From: Methylophilaceae bacterium | GTDB taxonomy: Bacteria > Pseudomonadota > Gammaproteobacteria > Burkholderiales > Methylophilaceae | Assembly: GCA_028244835.1 (NCBI GenBank) | Contig: JAOKBJ010000004.1 | Location: 1-64,000 of the forward strand | Direction of reading: 5' to 3' | Length of the DNA stretch: 64,000 bases | Shown here: piece by piece, positions 1 through 8,778 of the stretch | Layout: each line of letters starts with the position of its first letter | Numbering within the stretch: position 1 is the first letter of the stretch | Made by a program: the position numbers and the translations under genes | Notes under the pieces: model-generated | The model's input: only the letters and a program-made list of their open reading frames with translations | Databases searched by the model: none | What the model was told of the DNA's origin: nothing

Positions 1-721
1 CATCCATTCTCCTAAAGTAAGAATTAACTAAATCTAGTACATCCCATCCTCTTAGCATCATTATAAAACCGAGTACAGTGAACCCTAGAAGAGCTGAACC
101 AATGAGATATTTAAGAAGCACACGCCATCCATACCCAATGAGTATGGCAATGCCTGCTAATATAAAAAAGGTTAGGAATGGCTCTCTTAGCAAAACACCC
201 AAAGAAACTAGGCCCCCAATCAAATAAAACGAGTACTTATCATGCTTGGTTGAATTTTGCCAAATTAGCAATGCTGAGAATAATGGAAGGAACGCTGCCC
301 AGATACTATTCCTAAACCCATACATTACAATCTCAACATCATTCATTATAATTAATAAGGTAGATGCTAGAATTAATGTGAAAACAGTATTACCACTTTC
401 TTTTAAAACAACTTTAAATAAAACAATAGAGGCAGCTATAGCGACTAAACCATCAATCAGTCTTAATAGAATGTATTGATTCACATCAAGACCATAAACC
501 CAAGAGACCATCAATGGATACAAATTGAGGGTCATGTTTTTTAGAGCTTCACCATTAATTAATGTGTAATAAAAATATTGGCCTACAAAAGTATATAAAC
601 CACCATCAATTTCTGGTAAGCCTGAGAAAAGCTGTAGTCTTAAAAAACCGGTAGTGAGTATTGCTATAGTGGCTGCAATAATTAAATGATAAGATTTTTT
701 GATAGTTATATTATTTAACAT
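1..721 (-). CDS. Polytopic membrane protein, probable GT-C-type glycosyltransferase (3' end cut off)
   Basis: This gene is open at the window edge and so is missing from the ORF track. I read it from an ATG at 721 on the minus strand, giving about 240 residues without a stop. The translation starts MLNNITIKKSYHL and contains several hydrophobic segments. It is clearly a paralog of the 525-residue protein encoded at 13347-14924: shared stretches include ILTTGFLR/ILTTGYLR, SWVYGL, YGFRNSIWAA, GVLLREPFL and KYLIGS. A short acidic motif in the first external loop (EIDGG; ETDGG in the paralog) recalls lipid-linked-sugar GT-C enzymes, but I cannot name a substrate. It is divergent from rfbF and probably belongs to the surface-polysaccharide island. 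The remaining half lies outside the window. Confidence 0.8.
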   Translation of the reverse strand, partial: MLNNITIKKSYHLIIAATIAILTTGFLRLQLFSGLPEIDGGLYTFVGQYFYYTLINGEALKNMTLNLYPLMVSWVYGLDVNQYILLRLIDGLVAIAASIVLFKVVLKESGNTVFTLILASTLLIIMNDVEIVMYGFRNSIWAAFLPLFSALLIWQNSTKHDKYSFYLIGGLVSLGVLLREPFLTFFILAGIAILIGYGWRVLLKYLIGSALLGFTVLGFIMMLRGWDVLDLVNSYFRRMD

Positions 722-844
722 GTTGAATAATATTCTAATACAATTATTAAATAAACTACTAAGAACTAATGAGAAAAATGAAGTATTTATCTATGTATAA
801 TAAATTTTGTGAATATAATAATTTAAAAAATTGAGGAATTAAAG

Positions 845-1624
845 ATGAAAGCAGTTATTCTTGCAGGCGGGCTTGGAACCCGAATTTCTGAAGAAACAAT
901 CCTTAAGCCAAAGCCAATGATAGAAATCGGAGGGCTTCCAATTATTTGGCATCTAATGAAAATTTATTCTCATTATGGAATTAACGATTTTATAATTTGT
1001 TGTGGATACAAGGGCTATATGATTAAAGAATATTTTTCAAATTATTATCTTCAAACCTCTGATGTAACTTTTGATTTATCAGCCAATCAATCTGCGTATC
1101 ACAAAAGTAAAACTGAACCATGGAAAGTTACTTTAGTTGATACTGGTAATCAAACAGGTACCGGCGGAAGAATTGCAAAAATAAAAGAATACTTAGATAA
1201 AGATGAAGCTTTTTGTATGACATATGGCGATGGATTATCAGACGTTAATATTAATGAATTAGTTGAATATCACAAAAAACATAAACGTTTGGCAACAGTA
1301 ACAGCTACGATTCCTCCTGGAAGATTTGGGGCACTATCTATAGATGATGATAGTTCAGTTATTGAATTTATAGAAAAACCGAAGGGGGATAATGTTTATA
1401 TCAATGGCGGTTTTTTTGTACTTTCAAAAAAAGTAATTGACCTAATAAAGGATGACAAAGTATTTTTTGAAAAAGAGCCACTAGATAATCTGGCAAAAAG
1501 TAATCAATTAATAGCATTTCAACATAATGGGTTCTGGCAGCCGATGGACACTTTAAGAGAAAAAAATTACTTAGAAGAGTTATGGCTTTCGGGCAAAGCT
1601 CCATGGAAAGTCTGGAATGGATAA
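845..1624 (+). CDS. rfbF: Glucose-1-phosphate cytidylyltransferase
   Basis: The enzyme joins CTP and glucose-1-phosphate to make CDP-glucose, the entry step of CDP-deoxysugar synthesis in the cytoplasm. The N-terminal nucleotidyltransferase signature MKAVILAGGLGTRISEET and the following KPKPMIEIGG are classical for this family, and 259 residues is the usual length. A GAGG ribosome-binding site lies at 833-836, 8 bases before the ATG. TATAAT-like hexamers at 796-801 and 814-819 could serve as the -10 of the operon, but no convincing -35 is visible. The 3' end overlaps rfbG by 8 bases, consistent with translational coupling. This is the first gene of a tight plus-strand run reaching to about 9.7 kb. 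Confidence 0.95.
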   Translation: MKAVILAGGLGTRISEETILKPKPMIEIGGLPIIWHLMKIYSHYGINDFIICCGYKGYMIKEYFSNYYLQTSDVTFDLSANQSAYHKSKTEPWKVTLVDTGNQTGTGGRIAKIKEYLDKDEAFCMTYGDGLSDVNINELVEYHKKHKRLATVTATIPPGRFGALSIDDDSSVIEFIEKPKGDNVYINGGFFVLSKKVIDLIKDDKVFFEKEPLDNLAKSNQLIAFQHNGFWQPMDTLREKNYLEELWLSGKAPWKVWNG

Positions 1625-2681
1625 GGAATTTTGGAAAAATAAGAATGTATTTATAACAGGACATACTGGTTTTAAGGGTAGTTGGTTATCTATTTGGCTG
1701 AATGAACTAGGAGCAAATGTAACTGGTTATTCATTAGAACCAATAAATAATCCGAGCATGTTTCAATCTCTTTCTATTGACAAAAAAGTAAAGACAGTTT
1801 TTGGAGATATAAGAAATTACGATGATTTAAAATCACAGATTATTATAGCCGAGCCAGAAATAATTATTCATATGGCAGCTCAAGCACTGGTATTAGATTC
1901 ATATCATAACCCGATCGAAACATATCAAACTAATGTGATGGGGACTGTAAATATTCTGAATGTAATACGAGAGGTGCCATCAGTAAAAGTCTTTATTAAT
2001 GTAACAAGTGACAAATGTTATGAGAACAAAGAAAACTCTAAAGCGTTTAAAGAAAGTGATATGCTAGGTGGGGCTGATCCATATAGTTCTAGTAAAGCAT
2101 GCTCAGAATTAGTTACCGCTTCTTATAGAGATTCTTTTTTTAAGAACACTATAGCTATTGCAACTGCAAGGGCAGGAAATGTTATTGGTGGCGGTGACTG
2201 GGCATCGAATAGAATTATTCCAGATTTTATTAAAAAAATAAATAAAAATCAAAAAATATTAGTTAGGAACCCAGCAGCAATAAGGCCCTGGCAATTTGTT
2301 CTTGAACCTTTAAGTGGGTATTTATTGCTGGCAGAAAAATTATTTCTAGAGGGTCTAGGCTATGCAGAATCATGGAACTTTGGCCCAGATAATCAAGATG
2401 ATAAATCAGTAGAGTGGCTTATTTCTGAAATTGATAAAGAGTATGGTGGGGGAAATAATTTCGAGATAGAATTAAATGAAAACCACTTTTATGAGGCCAA
2501 CCATCTTCAATTAGATTGTTCAAAATCTAAAAAGAGGTTGAATTGGTCTTCAAGACTGCCTATTAAAAAATCTATTTCAATGACATGTGACTGGTATAAG
2601 AACTTTTATGGAGACAATCAAGATATGTATGCATTTACTTTAAAACAAATTAAACAATTCGAATTAAACTTAGAAAGATAA
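1617..2681 (+). CDS. rfbG: CDP-glucose 4,6-dehydratase
   Basis: This extended short-chain dehydrogenase converts CDP-glucose to CDP-4-keto-6-deoxyglucose using a bound NAD. The N-terminal VFITGHTGFKGSWLSIWL is the family's characteristic Rossmann motif. A YSSSK active-site pair follows near residue 158, and GNVIGGGDW plus RPWQFVLEPLSGYL are typical of CDP-glucose dehydratases. The length of 354 residues is normal. The start codon lies inside the end of rfbF, and the next gene follows after 4 bases, so this is an operon member. The product is the branch point for CDP-3,6-dideoxyhexoses and yersiniose-type sugars. Confidence 0.95.
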   Translation: MDKEFWKNKNVFITGHTGFKGSWLSIWLNELGANVTGYSLEPINNPSMFQSLSIDKKVKTVFGDIRNYDDLKSQIIIAEPEIIIHMAAQALVLDSYHNPIETYQTNVMGTVNILNVIREVPSVKVFINVTSDKCYENKENSKAFKESDMLGGADPYSSSKACSELVTASYRDSFFKNTIAIATARAGNVIGGGDWASNRIIPDFIKKINKNQKILVRNPAAIRPWQFVLEPLSGYLLLAEKLFLEGLGYAESWNFGPDNQDDKSVEWLISEIDKEYGGGNNFEIELNENHFYEANHLQLDCSKSKKRLNWSSRLPIKKSISMTCDWYKNFYGDNQDMYAFTLKQIKQFELNLER

Positions 2682-2685
2682 ACTT

Positions 2686-3879
2686 ATGGAAAATATTTCA
2701 TATGCTAAAACAATCTATGGCCAAGAAGAGATAGATGCAGTCGTAAAGTGCCTAAATGAATCAACGCAAATGGGTAATTATGCAAGAAAATTTGAAATAG
2801 AAATTGCTAAACTGTTCGATAAAAAAGAATGTTTGTATGTTAATTCCGGATCATCTGCTTTATTTATTGGCGTAGAAGCATTTAATTTTCCGCAGGGAAG
2901 TGAGGTTATAACTCCTGCACTTACATTTGGAACATCAGTTGGTTGCCTCATAAAGAATAATTTAGTCCCAGTTTTTGTTGATGTTGAACCATTAACATAC
3001 TGTATTGATACTAATGAAATTGAAAAAGTGATCAATGCTCAGACAGTAGCAATTTTAGCTCCAAACTTGATGGGTAATATATGTAATTGGGGTGAAATTA
3101 GAAAAATAGCTGATAAACATAATCTTATCGTTATTGAAGATTCGGCAGACACTTTGGGAGCAACAATTAATGGTAAAAGTTCAGGATCATATTCGGATAT
3201 GTCAATTACTAGTTTTTATGGCTCTCATATAATAAATTGTGCTGGAAATGGAGGGGCACTTCTATTAAATGATAAAAAAATAATTGAAAAATCTAAATTA
3301 TTGAGGTCTTGGGGAAGAAGCTCTTCATTATTTGATGAGAAAAGTGAGGCAATTGAGAATAGGTTTGATGTTAATCTTGACGGAATTGATTATGATGCAA
3401 AGTTTGTTTTTGAAGAGGTTGGATATAATGTGGAAGGAAGTGAGATTGGAGCCGCTTTTGGACTGGAACAATTAAAAAAATTAAAGAAAAATATCGTAAC
3501 TCGAAAAAATAACTTTAAAAGGCAGTGTGAATTTTTTGATCAATATAAACAGTATTTTAGTAATCCAATAGAAGCAGATAATGTCAATACTGCTTGGTTA
3601 GCTTTCCCAATCCTTATAAACGAAAATGCGCCATTTAGTAGAAAAGAATTTCAAATATATTTAGAGAAAAGAAATATTCAGACAAGAGTAGTTTTTACAG
3701 GCAATGTTGTAAGACAGCCAATGATGAAGGGGCTTAAATATAAAGTTTTAGACCAGGGGTATCCAAATGCAGATGCTGTAATGAAAAGAGGAGTTTTATT
3801 ACCTCTTCATCATGGCTTAACAGATAATATGTTTGAAAGACTACATAAAACTATTTTAGAATTTATAGAATGTTTTTAG
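2686..3879 (+). CDS. rfbH: DegT-family CDP-sugar 3-dehydratase (RfbH/E1-like, lacking the Fe-S cysteines)
   Basis: The protein belongs to the DegT/DnrJ/EryC1 fold-type I PLP family. The PLP-anchoring lysine is replaced by histidine in SFYGSH (about His181), the hallmark of sugar 3-dehydratases (E1/RfbH and ColD) rather than aminotransferases. It most likely removes the C3 hydroxyl of CDP-4-keto-6-deoxyglucose. E1 enzymes have a cysteine-rich [2Fe-2S] motif after RDWGRD; here the matching stretch is RSWGRSSSLFDE, with no cysteine. No reductase partner (E3/RfbI) is encoded in the window. It may therefore work like the Fe-S-free ColD, with amino-acid-supplied PMP. It overlaps the GtrA-like gene by 10 bases. 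Family is certain; exact reaction is inferred. Confidence 0.8.
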   Translation: MENISYAKTIYGQEEIDAVVKCLNESTQMGNYARKFEIEIAKLFDKKECLYVNSGSSALFIGVEAFNFPQGSEVITPALTFGTSVGCLIKNNLVPVFVDVEPLTYCIDTNEIEKVINAQTVAILAPNLMGNICNWGEIRKIADKHNLIVIEDSADTLGATINGKSSGSYSDMSITSFYGSHIINCAGNGGALLLNDKKIIEKSKLLRSWGRSSSLFDEKSEAIENRFDVNLDGIDYDAKFVFEEVGYNVEGSEIGAAFGLEQLKKLKKNIVTRKNNFKRQCEFFDQYKQYFSNPIEADNVNTAWLAFPILINENAPFSRKEFQIYLEKRNIQTRVVFTGNVVRQPMMKGLKYKVLDQGYPNADAVMKRGVLLPLHHGLTDNMFERLHKTILEFIECF

Positions 3880-4301
3880 CTAATTTTAGTGAGTTACTTT
3901 TAAACCAGAAATTTAGATATTTGTTAATTGGTTTTTATAATACCGTTCTGGGCTATCTTTTATTTGTTTTAATTTTTTATTATTTTTCTGCAACAATAAA
4001 TCATTCTTTTTTGTTATGCATATGCCATTTAATTGCAACAACTCATAACTTTTTCTCGTATAGATTTTTTGTTTTTAAAGTCAAAAGTATTTCTTTGAAG
4101 AATTATTTCAAGTTTAATTTAGTATATTTTTTAACATTTATAATAAACTTAGCCACTTTTATAATTTTAACTAAGATCATGAATTGGAATCTTTATTTGT
4201 CACAGGCTTTAATAGTCACATTAATAGCAGTTTTAAGCTATATTTTAAATAAATATTATTCATTTTCAAATAAGCCAATATTTAAAGAAGAAAAAAAGTA
4301 A
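3870..4301 (+). CDS. GtrA-like membrane protein
   Basis: This small, very hydrophobic protein of 143 residues has about four transmembrane segments. Its early segment (LLIGFYNTVLGYLLF) and late segment (YILNKYYSFSNK) match the GtrA/DPMS family layout. GtrA proteins are thought to flip undecaprenyl-phosphate-linked sugars across the inner membrane for O-antigen side-chain glycosylation. A GtrB-like glycosyltransferase sits about 5 kb downstream in the same run, and GT-C-like membrane proteins flank the block, so the three roles of a Gtr system may all be present. The start overlaps the preceding gene by 10 bases and the TPP-enzyme gene follows after 2 bases. Confidence 0.82.
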   Translation: MFLANFSELLLNQKFRYLLIGFYNTVLGYLLFVLIFYYFSATINHSFLLCICHLIATTHNFFSYRFFVFKVKSISLKNYFKFNLVYFLTFIINLATFIILTKIMNWNLYLSQALIVTLIAVLSYILNKYYSFSNKPIFKEEKK

Positions 4302-4303
4302 CT

Positions 4304-6160
4304 ATGAATAAAAAAATTAGAGTCTCAGATTATATAGCTCAGCGTTCGGTTGAATTTGGTGCAAGGCATGTTTTTCTTGTCACTGGAGGTGGGGCGATGC
4401 ATTTAAATGATGCCTTTACTAGACATAAATCATTAACTCCAGTTTTTTTTCATCATGAGCAAAGTGCAGCCATGGCTGCTGAGAGTTATTATCGATTGAC
4501 TAACAAGGTTGTTATTTTAAATGTTACAACAGGGCCAGGAGGGATTAATGCTCTTAATGGAGTATATGGCGCTTATATGGATTCTCTTTCAATGTTAGTA
4601 GTATCTGGACAAGTAAAAAATGAAACATATCTAGCAAATTATAAAATAAAATTAAGACAATTAGGTGATCAGGAAGTTGATATAGTATCAATGGCTAAAC
4701 CTATTACAAAATACGCTGTTACAGTTAAAAAACCCGAAGAAATAATAGAAATTATGGATAAAGCTATTTTTCTATTATTAAATGGGAGGCCTGGACCAGT
4801 TTGGGTAGATGTGCCTATTGATATTCAAGGAGCATTAATAGACCCAAGTAAATTAAAGGGATTTAATGGCGATACTAAGAAATTAATTAATGACCCAGCA
4901 GTTTCTGACAACACAAAACTTGAGCTAACAACTAAATCTAATTTAAATGATAAAACTTTTCGTACAATTTTTCAGCAGCTAAAAAAATCAAAGAGACCCG
5001 TAATTCTGGGGGGAACGGGAGTAAGTATTTCTAAAATGAATAGACAATTTCTACAATTGATAAAGAAATTAAAAATTCCAGTTGTAACAGGATGGAATGC
5101 CCATGATTTAATTTCAAATGATAATAGATACTATTCTGGTAAACCAGGAACAGTTGGAGATCGACCGGGAAATTTTACTGTTCAGAATTCGGACCTGTTA
5201 ATTGTCTTAGGATGCAGATTAAATATTAGACAAATCAGTTATAGTTGGAAAGGTTTTGCCCCTAAAGCTTTTAAAATAATGGTTGATCTTGATCAGGCGG
5301 AGCTAGATAAGCCAACTTTAAAAATTGATTATAAGATTAAAGCAGACCTTAAAAAATTTATACCTCTTTTTCTCAAGAAAATAGAAAGTTTAAATTATGC
5401 AACTACAAAAGAACATAATAAATATCTTAAGTGGTGCAAAGAAAAAGTGATCGAATATCCAGTAGTTCTTCCTGAATATACCAATAAAAAAAATAAAAAA
5501 ATAAATCCATATGTCTTTATTGATAATTTATTTGATCTCCTCAACAAAAATGATGTAGTAATTACAGGAAATGGCTCAGCTTGCGTGATATCATTTCAGG
5601 CAGCTAAAATTAAACAAGGCCAACGTTTATATACGAACTCTGGATCAGCATCGATGGGCTATGACTTACCTGCATCAATTGGTGCAGCTATTGCATTGAA
5701 GGGAAAAAGAGTTATTTGTTTGGCTGGAGATGGAAGCTTGATGATGAATTTGCAAGAACTTCAAACTATGAAAGGATATAAATTACCTATCAAAGTTTTC
5801 GTTCTTAACAATGATGGATATGTATCAATTAAGCAAACTCAGGAGACATATTTTTCTGACAATATTTCTGGTGTTGGCCCAAAAAGTGGAGTATCCATGC
5901 CTAATTTTACTGAATTAGGCAAAGCATTAAATATTCCAAGTATGAAAATTACTAAATTATCAGAGTTATACTCAGCAACTTTTAAAAAAATGTTTAATAG
6001 TAATCAGCCTGGAATTTTTGAGATTGTAATTGATCCTAGTCAAGGGTTTTCTCCAAAATTGACTTCAAGAAAATTAAAAGATGGAACTATGGTATCCCCA
6101 TCACTTCATGACATGAGCCCTTTTCTAGATGAAGATGAGCTTGCTAAGAATATTCTTTAG
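4304..6160 (+). CDS. Thiamine-pyrophosphate enzyme, acetolactate synthase / YerE-like
   Basis: The 618-residue protein has the three-domain layout of acetohydroxyacid-synthase-type enzymes. The N-terminal domain carries the TPP-activating glutamate in HHEQSAAMAAE (about Glu52) and a VTTGPGG motif. A central cofactor-type domain follows. The C-terminal domain has the GDGS...NNDGY thiamine-binding motif near residues 474-505. It is embedded in a CDP-deoxysugar operon rather than beside ilvN, so branched amino-acid synthesis is unlikely. A known parallel is YerE, which transfers a two-carbon unit from pyruvate to C4 of a CDP-3,6-dideoxy-4-ketohexose to form yersiniose. I infer a similar branching reaction; donor and acceptor are unproven. 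The next gene starts 3 bases after the stop. Confidence 0.82.
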   Translation: MNKKIRVSDYIAQRSVEFGARHVFLVTGGGAMHLNDAFTRHKSLTPVFFHHEQSAAMAAESYYRLTNKVVILNVTTGPGGINALNGVYGAYMDSLSMLVVSGQVKNETYLANYKIKLRQLGDQEVDIVSMAKPITKYAVTVKKPEEIIEIMDKAIFLLLNGRPGPVWVDVPIDIQGALIDPSKLKGFNGDTKKLINDPAVSDNTKLELTTKSNLNDKTFRTIFQQLKKSKRPVILGGTGVSISKMNRQFLQLIKKLKIPVVTGWNAHDLISNDNRYYSGKPGTVGDRPGNFTVQNSDLLIVLGCRLNIRQISYSWKGFAPKAFKIMVDLDQAELDKPTLKIDYKIKADLKKFIPLFLKKIESLNYATTKEHNKYLKWCKEKVIEYPVVLPEYTNKKNKKINPYVFIDNLFDLLNKNDVVITGNGSACVISFQAAKIKQGQRLYTNSGSASMGYDLPASIGAAIALKGKRVICLAGDGSLMMNLQELQTMKGYKLPIKVFVLNNDGYVSIKQTQETYFSDNISGVGPKSGVSMPNFTELGKALNIPSMKITKLSELYSATFKKMFNSNQPGIFEIVIDPSQGFSPKLTSRKLKDGTMVSPSLHDMSPFLDEDELAKNIL

Positions 6161-6163
6161 TTA

Positions 6164-6793
6164 ATGAATGAAGTCAAATTAGTAGTTTTTGATTTAGACG
6201 GTACTTTAGTAGATTCTGATAAGACAGTAATTAGAATACTTAATACCATTCGAAAAGACTTAACCCTCCCCGCCCTAAAATTAAAAGATATTTCTTCTGT
6301 CCTTAGTCTTGGAGGTGAGGAAATGATAAAAAAAATAATAGGTAATGGCTTGGATGTAAAAAAGTATTTAGAAATTTTTAGACAAAGATATTTGGAAGAC
6401 TCATTAAATAATGAAAATCTTTTTGATGGCGTAATCAATTATCTAAAACATCTTGAGAGTAAAAATATTCAGATGGCAGTTTTTACAAACAAACCAAAAG
6501 ACTTAACTAAAAAAACTCTTAAAAGGCATCAAATATATAATTTTTTTAATTATATTTTAACTAGTGACGACTTAGAGTTTAAAAAACCATCGCCAGATGG
6601 ATGTTATAAATTAATTGAAATGTCTTCAATACTTCCTCAAAATATAATTATGATAGGTGATAGTGAGCTTGATCAAAAAGCTGCTAATTCAGCCTCTATC
6701 CCTTTTTTCTATCATAATGTATTATCTAATGAACAGACAGTAGCAATAAAGAGTACGAAGATTTTTAATAATTTCAATGACTTAATTGATTAA
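6164..6793 (+). CDS. HAD-superfamily phosphatase (Gph-like)
   Basis: All four HAD motifs are visible in the 209-residue product: VFDLDGTLVDS near the N terminus, FTNKP (motif II), the lysine in KKPSPDG (motif III) and MIGDSELD (motif IV). A helical cap region lies between motifs I and II, as in phosphoglycolate-phosphatase relatives. It probably removes phosphate from a sugar or small acid intermediate. Its place between the TPP enzyme and the HpcH-like lyase suggests it acts in the same sugar pathway rather than in glycolate salvage, but that is inference from context. It follows the TPP gene by 3 bases. Confidence 0.85.
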   Translation: MNEVKLVVFDLDGTLVDSDKTVIRILNTIRKDLTLPALKLKDISSVLSLGGEEMIKKIIGNGLDVKKYLEIFRQRYLEDSLNNENLFDGVINYLKHLESKNIQMAVFTNKPKDLTKKTLKRHQIYNFFNYILTSDDLEFKKPSPDGCYKLIEMSSILPQNIIMIGDSELDQKAANSASIPFFYHNVLSNEQTVAIKSTKIFNNFNDLID

Positions 6794-6801
6794 CTAATAT
6801 T

Positions 6802-7602
6802 ATGAATAAAACTGAAAAAGAGATGCTAGAAATTCTTCATAAGTTAAAAGATAATGGAGCGATTGCTGTGAAGGCTGAATTTGAAGCTGAAGGCACTAGA
6901 ACTGAAGAGTTACTGAGACTAATGGATCTATCCAGAAGGGCTTCCTTTAACGTTGGACTAAAAATTGGAGGTTGTGAAGCAGTCCGAGACCTAATAGAGG
7001 CAAAACAATTTGGTGTGGATTATGTAATTGCACCAATGGTTGAGACACCCTATGCGATGGAAAAGTATGTCGATGCAAAAAATAAAGTATTTAACTTAGA
7101 TGAAAGAGAGGATACAGACTTCTTAGTCAACATTGAGACACTCACTGGGACTATTAACAGTAATGATATGTTGGATGTAGCCTCCAAAGAAAATGGTATT
7201 GACGGTATTGTTTTCGGAAGAGTTGATTATGTTGGCTCTCAAGGATTACCGTTTAAAAGCGTGAATGAAGATGATGTTACCGATAGCTGTATTGAAATTG
7301 CCAATAAATGTAAAAAAAATAACCTTGATTTTGTAGTTGGTGGAGGTGTATCAGAAAACTCTATAGGACCATTAAAGAAAATTAAAGAGAGCAATTTATC
7401 GAGGTTTGAAACGAGAAAAATAATTTTTCAAGCAGATGCTATAAATAATGAAGAAATCAAAGGGGCATTGCTGGATGCAGTTCATTTTGAATTATTATGG
7501 CTACTTAATAAAAGAGAATTTTACACCCTCATAACTGGCGAAGATAATAAAAGATTAAAAATGTTAAATGATAGATGGAAGTTACTGAAGGATACATATT
7601 AA
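6802..7602 (+). CDS. HpcH/HpaI-like aldolase / citrate-lyase superfamily protein
   Basis: The 266-residue protein resembles the phosphoenolpyruvate/pyruvate-binding TIM barrels of the HpcH/HpaI/CitE group. Visible family-like elements are AVKAEFEAEGTRTEE, the strand YVIAPMVETPYAM, VNIET with its metal-ligand-type glutamate, and FGRVDYVGSQG, which corresponds to the GRNDLS-type loop. Such enzymes form or break C-C bonds using pyruvate or related 2-oxo acids. Beside a pyruvate-type TPP enzyme and a phosphatase, it may supply or consume a keto-acid building block of the sugar, but I cannot assign a substrate. It starts 8 bases after the HAD gene. Confidence 0.7.
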   Translation: MNKTEKEMLEILHKLKDNGAIAVKAEFEAEGTRTEELLRLMDLSRRASFNVGLKIGGCEAVRDLIEAKQFGVDYVIAPMVETPYAMEKYVDAKNKVFNLDEREDTDFLVNIETLTGTINSNDMLDVASKENGIDGIVFGRVDYVGSQGLPFKSVNEDDVTDSCIEIANKCKKNNLDFVVGGGVSENSIGPLKKIKESNLSRFETRKIIFQADAINNEEIKGALLDAVHFELLWLLNKREFYTLITGEDNKRLKMLNDRWKLLKDTY

Positions 7603-7620
7603 AAATATTTCTAACGTCAT

Positions 7621-8757
7621 ATGCAATCAAAAAATTTAAATTTTAAATGTAGATTATGCAATTCAATTAATATTAATACTATTATTATTCTTAAGGGATT
7701 TCCAAGAGCAGCTCAAAATTTTATCTCAAACCTTAATATGCTAAATAAAGATGAACCAGTCACATTAAGTGTTTGCCAGTGTCAAGATTGTGGCTTAATT
7801 CAACTTAGAAATCGTCCTGTTAGTTATTACAAAAATGTTATAACTGCAGCAGGATTAACATCTGCAGCAAAAAAAGATCTTAAACAAGAATGGCTCCCCA
7901 TTATAAATAAATATAATCTTACTGGAAAAAAAGCAATAGAAATTGGTTCTGGACGTGGAGAATTCTTGGAAATTATGAAAAGCTTAGAGATTGATATAAT
8001 TGGTCTTGAAAATTCTAAGAGAAATATTGATCTTATCGAGAAAAAAAAATTAAATGTTATTAAAAATGATTTAATAACATTTACAAAAGAAAATGAGAAG
8101 AAATACTCTTTAGTTGTGTGCAACAATTTTCTAGAGCATCAACCAAATATAAAGCAATACATAGCTAGCTTAAATAGTTTATTAAATAAAGACGGTATAC
8201 TTTACATATCAGTTCCAAATGCAGAATACTTTATTAATAAATCGGTATTTGTATACGAGTTAATTACAGATCACCTGGTTTATTTTACTGAAAAAACACT
8301 TATTAAAGCTTTAGAACTAAATGGCTTAGAAGTCATAAGTTCTATTAAAAAGAATAAAGATAATGATCTAGTTGTAATTGCTAAACTAGCTAAAAAGGTT
8401 AATATTGATAATTCAATTAATAATGTAGATCAGATTATAAAATCTTTAATTAAAAAGGTTAATAAGTATGATGATGTAATTATTTGGGGCGCAGGGCATA
8501 GGTCTATTACACTGATGGCTATGGCAAAACTTGATAAAATAAAATATGTTGTTGATTCTGCAAAGTTTAAACAAAATAAATTCACGCCGATAATCCATAA
8601 AAAAATTATTAGCCCAGTAGACTTCTGTAGAACTAAATGCGATTTACTTATCATTATGCTTCCCAGTAATTGGTCTGATCAGGTAGTATCATTTTTAAAA
8701 GAACATAAAATAACCTGTAAATATTTAGTATTCGAAGATAATATTTTAATTAATTAG
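7621..8757 (+). CDS. SAM-dependent sugar C-methyltransferase (zinc-finger type)
   Basis: Three parts are visible in 378 residues. An N-terminal zinc ribbon has paired cysteines (CRLC near residue 10 and CQCQDCG near residue 53). A class I SAM-binding Rossmann domain has AIEIGSGRGEFLEIM. The C-terminal domain has the VIIWGAGHRS motif. This order matches NDP-hexose C-methyltransferases of the TylC3 type, which methylate C3 of a keto-sugar next to the 4-ketone. It could add a branch carbon to the CDP-sugar made upstream. Both a thiamine-dependent and a SAM-dependent branching enzyme therefore sit in one operon, which is unusual. Confidence 0.82.
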   Translation: MQSKNLNFKCRLCNSININTIIILKGFPRAAQNFISNLNMLNKDEPVTLSVCQCQDCGLIQLRNRPVSYYKNVITAAGLTSAAKKDLKQEWLPIINKYNLTGKKAIEIGSGRGEFLEIMKSLEIDIIGLENSKRNIDLIEKKKLNVIKNDLITFTKENEKKYSLVVCNNFLEHQPNIKQYIASLNSLLNKDGILYISVPNAEYFINKSVFVYELITDHLVYFTEKTLIKALELNGLEVISSIKKNKDNDLVVIAKLAKKVNIDNSINNVDQIIKSLIKKVNKYDDVIIWGAGHRSITLMAMAKLDKIKYVVDSAKFKQNKFTPIIHKKIISPVDFCRTKCDLLIIMLPSNWSDQVVSFLKEHKITCKYLVFEDNILIN

Positions 8758-8778
8758 AATAAATTAAAAAAGTATAAT

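Noticed and set aside
246-479. 77-residue plus-strand ORF
   Set aside because: It is antisense to the partial membrane-protein gene read from 721 to 1 and has no recognisable motif or ribosome-binding site.
4304-6160. Biosynthetic acetolactate synthase (ilvB)
   Set aside because: Although the fold matches, no ilvN or ilvC follows and the gene is embedded in a CDP-sugar operon.
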